Virus record (IMG/VR): IMGVR_UViG_3300027733_000184
Coordinates: 1 to 26,025 of that record
Source of the DNA: a virus
Strand: one strand, 5' to 3'
DNA length: 26,025 nucleotides
Shown here: positions 18,001 to 24,487 of the stretch, one piece after another
Layout: every line of letters begins with the position of its first letter
Numbering within the stretch: position 1 is the stretch's first letter
Position numbers and translations under genes: made by a program
The notes under the pieces: generated by a model
What the model saw: the letters and a program-made list of their open reading frames with translations, nothing else
Databases searched by the model: none
Told to the model about the DNA's origin: nothing

Positions 18001-21000
18001 TGTTTTCCTTGGAAAGGACTAGTTGGAAAATCATCAAGGTCTACTGGAATATTGAGTATAACAGATGATGTTGGTATTTTTAAACAAAAAGAAATTTTTA
18101 ATACATTTGCTATAAGAAATGGATTTGTTAAAGTTCCAAAATTATGGCCAGCATTTATAGGCTCTTTAATTTGGAGATACAGAGAAGGGTTAGCTGGAAA
18201 AATACCAGTAACGTTTAAAATAGGTAACGAATCTTTAATACCTGGGTTTAGTACAAATGACGACGATTATCCAAAAAATGACGAATATTTAAAAGCTTAT
18301 CCAGAGGTTATTTCATTTGAAACGTCTAAAACAAATTTAAATATTTTTGGATTACAAGTTGCAACTGGTAACGATGCTTTAAATGATAACCAAAGCAATT
18401 TTTCAATGTTTTTTTGTGATAGACTTGGTATGTCTTATGAAAAAATCGACCCAGAAATTTTAGCACTACCACCAAAAGTTCAAGATTTATTTGTTAGTGA
18501 ATTTGATACATTTGTTAAAGAAGAGTTTACAAATGATATCATACCACTTTTGGATATAACCAAAGGGGACGGAACAGCATTTTTTGGCGATAGCCAGTGG
18601 AAAGCACAATGGGACATATTAAGAAGTAGCACAGTTGTTAAAACTGATGCAAAATCTTTGGAAGAATATGACGTTAATGGTACATACACCGAGATAACCG
18701 TTAACACGCTTGCCAAAATGAACGAACTATATGGTAATAAATTAAATATTGGTAAACTAGAGGATAACTATTCAGTTATGACATATATTTACGCATTACC
18801 AACACTAGGTAAATTTGATTATAATTTATTTATTGAATATAAACTAAATGGTCCAGCAGAAAAAAAATTAAAAGAATTACTTTTTTCACATAAATATATT
18901 GAAAATAACTCAGTATTTATATGGTCAAATGGTATAAAAGATACAAACCCAACACCTAAATTTCTTAAATCAAAATTTGCAAAATATATCGATACTATTA
19001 ATCAAGCATTAATAGCCAAAGTTACTGACGACCAGAAAACAATTGTATCACCAGGCGAAAACGAAAAAATTAAATTAGAGATATACAGAACGTGTAAAAA
19101 AATATATGATAAATGGATTGCTGGTGTCGGTGGTAGCCCAAGACCATTTAATGATATATTATTTCAATGTTGTTCTAAAGGAACAAATGAACCATATAGA
19201 TTAGCTGGCGATACAGCCATAAATACCGAATACGGTAAAGGAACACCTGCTGGATTAAACCTTATTGATAGTTTTAGATTTGTCAGTAGGTCATTTGAAG
19301 ATATTAGCAAACAATTTCAAATACATCCAGTAATGGTAACGCATCAACTGTATGAGAGTCCTGATTCTAGCATTTATGATTTATTTGGTAGAATATTAAC
19401 AGATAATAATTTTGAATTTATTGCATTACCAAATTTTATTAACTTTAACGACCCCAAAGAATTGCATTCCATTTTTGAACCATACCCTTATTATATGGCA
19501 CAAAAAGAAACAGCAACTGGCCCATCGTTTGTTTGCGTATATGTTGGGCAAACATCAACCAAGCTAGATTTCGGTCCAGATTCGGAATATCCAAACGATG
19601 GTTTTGATATAACAAACGATAAAACATGGCCTAAAGATTTTTCAGAAGAAAAAGCCAGTTGGGAGGATTTTGCATCTGCATTTATTGTTAAATACGGACA
19701 ACAAAATCAAAACATATTTAAGGATATCAGGCTTGACCAATCAGAATTTAATGAAACGGCCGAATCATTAGCAATAACAGACGCAATATCAAACTCACTA
19801 AGTTCGGCAAACCAGTCATATGTTGGTCAAAACCTATACAATGTTTATTCTGTAAGAAGCTATAAAGCTGAAGTTGAAATGCTTGGCGATGCAATGATTC
19901 AACCAATGATGTATTTTCAATTGGATAACATACCAATGTTTCATGGTGCTTATTTAATCACAAAGGTTACTCATAGCATTGTGCCAAATAATATGACAAC
20001 CGTATTTACTGGTACAAGAATTAGAATAGCAAAAACACCATTGATAGATAAAGCGACGCTTTATTCTTCATTGATATCTGGCCAAAAAATTGGAGCGGCA
20101 ACAGCTGGTAGTACAGTAACGTATACCCCAACTCAACTATTAGCACCTATTGCAGCAACAATATTTAGAAATGATGGCAAAAATGCGTATTTGACTCAAA
20201 CAAACAATCAAATAACAATGAAAAAAGTTGTTGCACCTAACGGTGTTGGTAATCAAAAAGCTGGTACACAGGTAGAAGCTCCAGCCCCAGACAACGAAAA
20301 CGAACTTAACGAGTCATTAATAACAGAAGCTGCAAATGCGTTAGAAAAAATGTTAACTGATTTTGTTACACACGCAAAACAAAATAATTATAAAACATTT
20401 AGCGATGGAAACTATATCACTATTACTAGCCTATATCGTAACGCAACAAAACAAACAAATTTAGTAAGAGATAATATAAAAAATAAAAAACCCCCTGGTG
20501 CTGTTGCTGCTGTTGGAACTTCTTATCATGGATGGGGGTTGGCTGTTGATTTACAAACAATAGATGCTGATGGTAATGCATTACAAATATCAACTAGTGC
20601 GGATAATTTAAAAAGAGGTTTTGACCAAAATATAAACATATCACTAAAATGGTTTTTAGAAAATTGCTGGAGATATGGATTCTGGATGCCAACCAGCTTA
20701 AGAGATGGTAGCGGTGTCGAAGAGTTTTGGCATTTTGAATACCACGGAACATCAGCAATATGTCTATGGCAGACGAAAGAACCAAAATATGTCAATAATC
20801 CAAAAAATACCGTAACAATACCAGCAAACGCACAATATGACCCAGTTGTAAAAAATCCTAAAGAACCAGATGGAAAAGAAGCTGTTTATAGCGGTTGTGA
20901 TTTTATTACCGTTAAAGGAACAGCAAATTATGAATTATCAACATCAGATTTACTTTGGATATATTTTTCATGGCAACAAGGTCCTGATGGCGCATCTCAA

Positions 21001-22182
21001 CATTACAAAGTTGCTAGTGGTACCCAAGCATCGTATCAAAGCAACGTAAATACTGATTTTTTCACAGACAATTGGCCAGGTACATTAGTCGCAGATAACG
21101 GTGTTAAAAAATCAGACATTTCAACACTATATAGGTCAGACCCTAAAAAATTAGCCAATGGATTTCTTAACGTGTGGACTAAACAACTTCCAATAAAAGC
21201 AGCAGAGGCACAAACACGAATCAATGGTAGTGCGAAGGATGACTTGGGTAGACCATATTCAAGACTTAAAGATATATTTAAAAAATACGAACAACCAAAT
21301 GAAGGTTTTTCGCTTGACAATATCATTACAATGGGGATGCAGGAAAATGGGTTACAAACATATACAGACCCAAATAGTGGATATGCTGGCATGTTCCAAA
21401 TGGGAAAAAAATATGACGTATATAAACCATATATAACAAGGTCGTTTAAGGGTAAAAGTGGATACCTAAATTATGATGAATATGATGCAGATATAATGAC
21501 AGAGGGATTTGTTAAAGTAGGGATAGATAATTTCAAATTATTTAAAAAAATAAGCGGTTATAACCCACAAGCATTAAATTCATCAACACAACCAACTTCA
21601 ACCAACACACCAACAACCTTAAAAAACATTTTAGTTGGTGATTCATTGTTATTTTGTTTAGAAAATATTTTAATAACCGCAGGCTCTTCCGCAAGAAGAA
21701 TTTCACCAACCCAAGGTGATGCATCATTATATTTTGGTGGAAAAGACACTACATGGTTAATAGGTGCACTTAAAAAATATCCAGTAAGCACTGGGGTAGA
21801 AAATGTTGTAGTATCAATAGGTACTAATGATGGATTTCAAAATTCAAACAATTTACTAAAAGTACTAACAGAACTTAGAAGAGTATTTCCAAGTGCAAAA
21901 TACCTATTTGTCAGAGGAAGTGGTGGTTGGATAGGAAATATAAAATATAAACCTAATGGGGATATAAATAAAATATACGGTACAAAATTAAACGGTACAA
22001 CAACTTATGATAACACTGACGTCATATCATATTATTCTGTATTAAATGGTCAACCAAATGTTACAGTTTTAAATCAAGGTGTTGGTTATTCAGCATCAGA
22101 CGGTGAAGCACATAATTGTACTGGCCCTTACAAGTTACACTATCCTGTACTGGCAAATGAAATTAAATCACTTATTGGATAA
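15061..22182 (+). CDS. Giant baseplate hub with M15 peptidase, transglycosylase-like and SGNH hydrolase domains
   Basis: The 2373-residue protein begins with a beta-rich hub-type domain (about 100-220, including NIQIEFNSSYAPMVNIDFID and PYPLFELKIKGFYGK), followed by long helical and mixed regions. A second hub-like domain at about 1403-1673 contains SYKAEVEMLGDAMIQPMMYF and GAYLITKVTHSI, as in gp27/VgrG/gpD-type hubs. Three enzyme domains follow. At about 1755-1905 is an M15 D-Ala-D-Ala carboxypeptidase/VanY-type domain: SYHGWGLAVD gives H1823 and D1830, and EFWHFE gives E1888 and H1891. At about 1955-2170 is a lytic transglycosylase-like region with WQQGPDGASQ, MQENGLQ (candidate E2095) and GYAGMFQMG. 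At about 2185-2373 is an SGNH/GDSL hydrolase: VGDSL (S2195), GTND (2254-2257) and DGEAH (D2347, H2351). Expected role: tail-tip degradation of peptidoglycan and de-esterification of a surface or wall glycan at infection. Substrates are not known. Confidence 0.85.
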   Translation: MAKGDRKGSGRFSIVDPNDFGYQYNDSIFGDTNYNMSVPPEELCIIVELLTTQKARSVLINTQNGTQKKNSEGSSIVNFIKGKKDGSTGYGNFLTTSYTDLGTENIIEEALGITNIQIEFNSSYAPMVNIDFIDVRGGAIFQSGAKSIYNVLFRLPYPLFELKIKGFYGKPVVYCLHMVKCNTKFNSQTGNFEISASFVGYTYAMFADMILGYLRAAVRTPDGIDLLKSKDTISINQFMKDMNNIDKLVEEQLANTSNVNRNNVALINELQGDLTVIEGLVDSYIGDLKNPTICEAILGDTTEPYQTSIVFFPDPRKEGETSFGDAYKNTNVYKIGKTFREEYKKKRDAYNTKVGNLLSAKLIETNQITGGAIAKVNELIGPTGGVNNADMIDNIKESYEDLIDGTNNEVISGIVKRFQNALPKTVSPSEAYIIVRDVTETRQYIQDARTELEKAQKDFTDSLALDIADAIESKLTFEPNIRNIFKMFTAHIEIFLELMFKVSSRYLETTRIDELKKFKSQSLDNQRLDIKKTDDAVIYPWPEYIENDVERYLGSAGVLENPLLVPEVKFVEDLYVQMVKNIQEDEAVQLNSNGVVAWQAFSPIDSIRSIPDKTPYDRLPDSANQDDIARLIVLRAAGVLGWQPSNLIDDKEIESFAKAEAELIIQKYKTNKIILPALTSNYNTVDKYSAVKGIVNGTEKNLLSASTYNNIEHWDYKYIEIPFKGSTPFNRYEIPADKGFNSITNPYYGNYSDFKLSNRSGSVKYDDNAESADTAKYISIIGADDYDSITTQPPLARGPSIFKYDLLSNDLTSPVDADFFLSNGKYGVQEYSSVDYSSKSEYGAGQLGYHSIFYDNPLIENGWEGIQNGLSTRRINSETPLDLTFSGGAFAAYTFENITTSEYIDTFIPGERYNVLSNNHESVGKNITLFSNETTQDQVSFPFFNFAAQTRKYSFNFSLFGSRLYNAQTSVYPKAFLFLHCFPWKGLVGKSSRSTGILSITDDVGIFKQKEIFNTFAIRNGFVKVPKLWPAFIGSLIWRYREGLAGKIPVTFKIGNESLIPGFSTNDDDYPKNDEYLKAYPEVISFETSKTNLNIFGLQVATGNDALNDNQSNFSMFFCDRLGMSYEKIDPEILALPPKVQDLFVSEFDTFVKEEFTNDIIPLLDITKGDGTAFFGDSQWKAQWDILRSSTVVKTDAKSLEEYDVNGTYTEITVNTLAKMNELYGNKLNIGKLEDNYSVMTYIYALPTLGKFDYNLFIEYKLNGPAEKKLKELLFSHKYIENNSVFIWSNGIKDTNPTPKFLKSKFAKYIDTINQALIAKVTDDQKTIVSPGENEKIKLEIYRTCKKIYDKWIAGVGGSPRPFNDILFQCCSKGTNEPYRLAGDTAINTEYGKGTPAGLNLIDSFRFVSRSFEDISKQFQIHPVMVTHQLYESPDSSIYDLFGRILTDNNFEFIALPNFINFNDPKELHSIFEPYPYYMAQKETATGPSFVCVYVGQTSTKLDFGPDSEYPNDGFDITNDKTWPKDFSEEKASWEDFASAFIVKYGQQNQNIFKDIRLDQSEFNETAESLAITDAISNSLSSANQSYVGQNLYNVYSVRSYKAEVEMLGDAMIQPMMYFQLDNIPMFHGAYLITKVTHSIVPNNMTTVFTGTRIRIAKTPLIDKATLYSSLISGQKIGAATAGSTVTYTPTQLLAPIAATIFRNDGKNAYLTQTNNQITMKKVVAPNGVGNQKAGTQVEAPAPDNENELNESLITEAANALEKMLTDFVTHAKQNNYKTFSDGNYITITSLYRNATKQTNLVRDNIKNKKPPGAVAAVGTSYHGWGLAVDLQTIDADGNALQISTSADNLKRGFDQNINISLKWFLENCWRYGFWMPTSLRDGSGVEEFWHFEYHGTSAICLWQTKEPKYVNNPKNTVTIPANAQYDPVVKNPKEPDGKEAVYSGCDFITVKGTANYELSTSDLLWIYFSWQQGPDGASQHYKVASGTQASYQSNVNTDFFTDNWPGTLVADNGVKKSDISTLYRSDPKKLANGFLNVWTKQLPIKAAEAQTRINGSAKDDLGRPYSRLKDIFKKYEQPNEGFSLDNIITMGMQENGLQTYTDPNSGYAGMFQMGKKYDVYKPYITRSFKGKSGYLNYDEYDADIMTEGFVKVGIDNFKLFKKISGYNPQALNSSTQPTSTNTPTTLKNILVGDSLLFCLENILITAGSSARRISPTQGDASLYFGGKDTTWLIGALKKYPVSTGVENVVVSIGTNDGFQNSNNLLKVLTELRRVFPSAKYLFVRGSGGWIGNIKYKPNGDINKIYGTKLNGTTTYDNTDVISYYSVLNGQPNVTVLNQGVGYSASDGEAHNCTGPYKLHYPVLANEIKSLIG

Positions 22183-22184
22183 TT

Positions 22185-22214
22185 TTGACTTTTAAAATAC
22201 TTTTCGTATATTTG
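22185..22214 (+). promoter_or_regulatory. Host-type (Bacteroidetes sigma) promoter
   Basis: TTGACTT at 22185 and TATATTTG at 22207-22214 with a 19-base spacer. It starts 3 bases after the hub stop codon and ends only 4 bases before the next ATG, so its transcript would have almost no leader. No late motif is present here. Confidence 0.8.
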
Positions 22215-22218
22215 CGTT

Positions 22219-22815
22219 ATGCTTATAGCGAATATTGTTTCAGTTGCTAATGTAAATGTTTCTTGTGATTTTAATGTGGTTAAATCCTTGGACCTAACGG
22301 TTCAGGGATTACCCACGTTAATCATTGGATGGGATTACATCAAGAAACATTATCCAGACTACGACATCATAGATAGAAAATTATCCGACAATCTATATTG
22401 GACATTTAAAAAAACCGAAAGAAGAGAACTACACGAAGAAGACATATACAATTTTGTTGAAAGAGTTTACAAACAACTTACCAAAGATATCAAATACACA
22501 TTCATCGACCCAATTATATTTGATAGAAAAACAATCATAAAACTATTAAAAAAGATTAACAAAACAAACAACATCATATCGTATAGACATGATAGAATGG
22601 TATATACATATTTTGATAATTTTATATTTGGTTTTGATTTAGAACTTATTGAGTTTATTGGTTTGAATGTTGAAAAATTCTTATTGAAAATAAAGAATAA
22701 AAGTAAAGTGTTTTTAGAAAAAAATATGATATTTATTGAGTATAAAACTAGAATTGAAAACCTTGATAATCAGGTCAAGTACATTCCATACTTATACTCT
22801 ATAGAAAATGAATAA
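22219..22815 (+). CDS. Conserved-looking hypothetical protein
   Basis: I do not recognise this 198-residue protein. It starts with alternating hydrophobic strands (MLIANIVSVANVNVSCDF), then LPTLIIGWDYIKKHYPDYDI, then a helical region rich in Lys, Glu and Asp, and ends with aromatic beta-type sequence. The N-terminal strand pattern and GWDYIKKHYP look like a compact soluble alpha/beta protein without signal peptide or membrane segment. The ATG lies 4 bases after the promoter -7 element, and there is no later in-frame ATG before about residue 130, so translation from a leaderless or near-leaderless mRNA is likely. Its end overlaps the next gene by 8 bases, so the two are translationally coupled and probably cooperate. 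A host-type promoter suggests early or middle expression, unlike the tail genes around it. Confidence 0.72.
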   Translation: MLIANIVSVANVNVSCDFNVVKSLDLTVQGLPTLIIGWDYIKKHYPDYDIIDRKLSDNLYWTFKKTERRELHEEDIYNFVERVYKQLTKDIKYTFIDPIIFDRKTIIKLLKKINKTNNIISYRHDRMVYTYFDNFIFGFDLELIEFIGLNVEKFLLKIKNKSKVFLEKNMIFIEYKTRIENLDNQVKYIPYLYSIENE

Positions 22816-23209
22816 ATCAATATTATTAGCGTCCTTTATATTTCCAGAACGATTAGATTGGTTTCTAAATTATTTAGATACAAAATTTAATGTAACAAAA
22901 GATAAAGTCTTCTGTTATAATAATATAAATGACGACTCAAAAATCATACTAACTTTTAAATTATTATTACCTGAGGGTAAAAAAATAGACCTTAAAAATT
23001 TCTTTCCTAACGCCATAATCGTCCACAAAAAAGGTACAGCGTTTTACACTATAAATGCCCTAAACAAACTTATCGAATCTAAATTTGGTGATGACATTGG
23101 TAATATAGATTACAAGTCGTATCAAGTAGATTGGTCTGAGTATCAAGACAAAATGATACTGATAGATAAGAAAGAATTGGTACTTTTGGATTTAAAACGA
23201 GTTTTTTAA
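22808..23209 (+). CDS. Conserved-looking hypothetical protein, coupled to upstream gene
   Basis: This 133-residue protein is not recognised. It begins MNKSILLASFIFPERLDWFL, suggesting a strand then an amphipathic helix, continues with FKLLLPEGKKIDLKNFFPNA, IIVHKKGTAFYTINALNKLI, and GNIDYKSYQVDWSEYQDKMI, and ends with a hydrophobic strand and KRVF. The mixed alpha/beta pattern suggests a small folded enzyme-accessory or binding protein with no export signal. Its start overlaps the stop of the 198-residue gene (ATGAATAA), so translation is probably coupled to it. It has no terminator of its own before the late motif at 23220. An ATATTTATT at 22729, inside the upstream gene, resembles the late motif weakly but is 71 bases from this start. 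Confidence 0.7.
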   Translation: MNKSILLASFIFPERLDWFLNYLDTKFNVTKDKVFCYNNINDDSKIILTFKLLLPEGKKIDLKNFFPNAIIVHKKGTAFYTINALNKLIESKFGDDIGNIDYKSYQVDWSEYQDKMILIDKKELVLLDLKRVF

Positions 23210-23219
23210 TTAATTTAAG

Positions 23220-23228
23220 ATATTTATT
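23220..23228 (+). promoter_or_regulatory. Putative late-promoter motif, one mismatch (ATATTTATT)
   Basis: A near copy of the late motif, followed by AGTATAATAA, 30 bases before the ATG at 23259. It marks the switch from the host-promoter pair back to late-type genes. Confidence 0.42.
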
Positions 23229-23258
23229 AGTATAATAATTTACAAAAAAATAAATTTT

Positions 23259-23453
23259 ATGTATAACGAAACTAATGAAAAAAACCTTAAAAAAGCTATG
23301 GATAGTTTTTTAGGTGAAAAACCAACACTAGACGAGTCAAATCAAGAAATGGATTGCAGCTCAGGTGTTTGCATTATCAAAAATGATAAAAGCATTTTAG
23401 AAAGAATCAACAAAAAGATAATAACAGAAGACGGAAGACAATTATTAACTTAA
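23259..23453 (+). CDS. Small hypothetical protein
   Basis: The 64-residue product is not recognised. The first half is charged and helical (KNLKKAMDSFLGEKPTLDE), the middle has CSSGVC with two cysteines four residues apart, and the end is SILERINKKIITEDGRQLLT. The C-terminal IITEDG resembles the LTEE/LNEE motifs at the termini of the products at 70 and 23455. Coding is supported by the late-type motif upstream and by tight linkage: its stop codon is separated by one base from the next ATG, suggesting coupled translation. A virion or scaffold-related role is possible but unproven. Confidence 0.62.
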   Translation: MYNETNEKNLKKAMDSFLGEKPTLDESNQEMDCSSGVCIIKNDKSILERINKKIITEDGRQLLT

Positions 23454-23454
23454 T

Positions 23455-24273
23455 ATGGCTAAGAAAATTAATCAAAAATTACTAAACGAAGAGCTTAAAA
23501 AATTTAGACTCTTATCTGAATATTCATTTTATACAGAAGAACCTAAAGGAACAGAAGATGATTTAATCTTAGGTTCTAATCTAGAGGAAGCTGATGAAGA
23601 ACCAGTTGATGATTCAAAAACTGCCGAGGCTGGAGCAGAAGCTGGAGCAGAAGCAGGTGCCGAGGCTGGTGCTGATGCGGGTGCGGAAGCTGATACTGAC
23701 GATTCAAATATGTTTGGAACTGAAGACGATGGAACTGAAGACGATGGAACTGAAGATGCTGGAACCGAAGATGCTGGAACCGAAGATGCTGGAACTGATG
23801 ACGCAGGCGCCGATGACGCTGGCACGGAAGATGCTGGAACCGAGGATGCTGGTGCGGAAGAAGAAGTTGATATTGACGTAACACAACTTGTTAAGAGTGG
23901 TGAAGATGCTAAAAAATCTGCCGATTTAAGTTTTTTAAAAACAACAGAACTTTTAAATAAATTTAATGATTTAGAACAAAGAGTTGCTGCTATGGATTCA
24001 ATAGCTAGTAAAATTGATACGCTTGAAAAAGAAATTGTAAAAAGAAACCCAACACCTGTAGAAAAATTAGAAATGAGGTCTATGGATTCTTTCCCGTACA
24101 ATATAAAATTAACCGACTATTGGAAAGATGTTGATGGGTATGACGCAACTGGAGAACAAAAACCTAAAGAATACATCTTAAAAAAAGATGATATAGATAC
24201 AGGCGGAGTTGTAGACACATCAATCAAAAAAACATTTGATGTTCCAGAAGACTACGAAGAAGAAGACGTATAA
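23455..24273 (+). CDS. Acidic repeat-containing protein, possible virion or scaffold protein
   Basis: The 272-residue protein starts MAKKINQKLLNEELKKFRLL then SEYSFY, an amphipathic helix with an LNEE motif. Residues 57-80 are tandem AGAE-type repeats and residues 88-137 are ten GTEDA/GTEDD-type pentapeptides, making a long acidic disordered region. A coiled coil follows at about 160-200 (TTELLNKFNDLEQRVAAMDS and DTLEKEIVKR), then a conserved-looking C-terminal part with SMDSFPYNIKLTDYWKD and a Glu/Asp-rich end. N-terminal LxE-type motif, acidic middle and coiled coil are reminiscent of prohead core or internal proteins of T4-like phages, which are targeted and cut at (L/I)xE sites by the gp21 protease. 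That link is inference. It directly follows the 64-residue gene and ends at a strong terminator. Confidence 0.7.
   Translation: MAKKINQKLLNEELKKFRLLSEYSFYTEEPKGTEDDLILGSNLEEADEEPVDDSKTAEAGAEAGAEAGAEAGADAGAEADTDDSNMFGTEDDGTEDDGTEDAGTEDAGTEDAGTDDAGADDAGTEDAGTEDAGAEEEVDIDVTQLVKSGEDAKKSADLSFLKTTELLNKFNDLEQRVAAMDSIASKIDTLEKEIVKRNPTPVEKLEMRSMDSFPYNIKLTDYWKDVDGYDATGEQKPKEYILKKDDIDTGGVVDTSIKKTFDVPEDYEEEDV
23623..23694 (+). repeat. 12-base tandem repeats encoding AGAE
   Basis: Six imperfect 12-base units (gct gga gca gaa and synonyms) encode alternating Ala-Gly-Ala-Glu/Asp. Codon choice differs between copies, so the protein pattern is kept despite DNA drift. Confidence 0.85.
23716..23865 (+). repeat. 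15-base tandem repeats encoding GTEDA
   Basis: Ten in-frame 15-base units encode GTEDD, GTEDD, GTEDA three times, GTDDA, GADDA, GTEDA twice and GAEEE. Adjacent identical units suggest recent duplication by slippage, and the edges are more diverged. Confidence 0.88.
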
Positions 24274-24295
24274 GCATAATAAGTAAATAAAGTAC

Positions 24296-24327
24296 AAAAA
24301 AGGGGTGTTAAAAAACATCCCTTTTTT
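24296..24327 (+). terminator. Rho-independent terminator
   Basis: A 14-bp stem (AAAAAAGGGGTGTT with AACATCCCTTTTTT, one G-U pair) around an AAAA loop. The A and T arms make it potentially bidirectional. It separates the acidic repeat gene from the SSB promoters. Confidence 0.9.
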
Positions 24328-24329
24328 AT

Positions 24330-24360
24330 TTGCACTATGTTAATTAAGTTAGTATATTTG
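24330..24360 (+). promoter_or_regulatory. Host-type promoter, upstream of two before SSB
   Basis: TTG at 24330 and TATATTTG at 24353-24360 with a 20-base spacer. It lacks the TTGACTT and CG of the stronger set, so it is probably weaker. Its start would give a leader of about 120 bases to the SSB gene. Confidence 0.5.
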
Positions 24361-24404
24361 CTTTATTGATGTAATATTTTTAACTTAAAAAGTTTTCCCG
24401 CTAC

Positions 24405-24434
24405 TTGACTTTTCCCGAATTTTTCGTATATTTG
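24405..24434 (+). promoter_or_regulatory. Host-type (Bacteroidetes sigma) promoter for SSB
   Basis: TTGACTT at 24405 and TATATTTG at 24427-24434 with a 19-base spacer, 53 bases before the SSB ATG. It shares TTGACTTTT and CGTATATTTG with the promoter at 22185. Confidence 0.82.
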
Positions 24435-24487
24435 TATAATTAAAAACGAGTAAATAACATCTACATATATTTTAAAAAACAACAATT

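Noticed and set aside
22729-22737. ATATTTATT inside the 198-residue gene as an extra late promoter
   Set aside because: It is 71 bases from the next start, outside the 17-32 base range of the others, has one mismatch, and is expected by chance in AT-rich DNA.
23529-24101. 190-residue minus-strand frame and other frames over the acidic repeats
   Set aside because: They are Ser/Val/Pro or Gln/His/Leu repeats produced by reading the tandem array in other frames. Only the + frame has structured ends.
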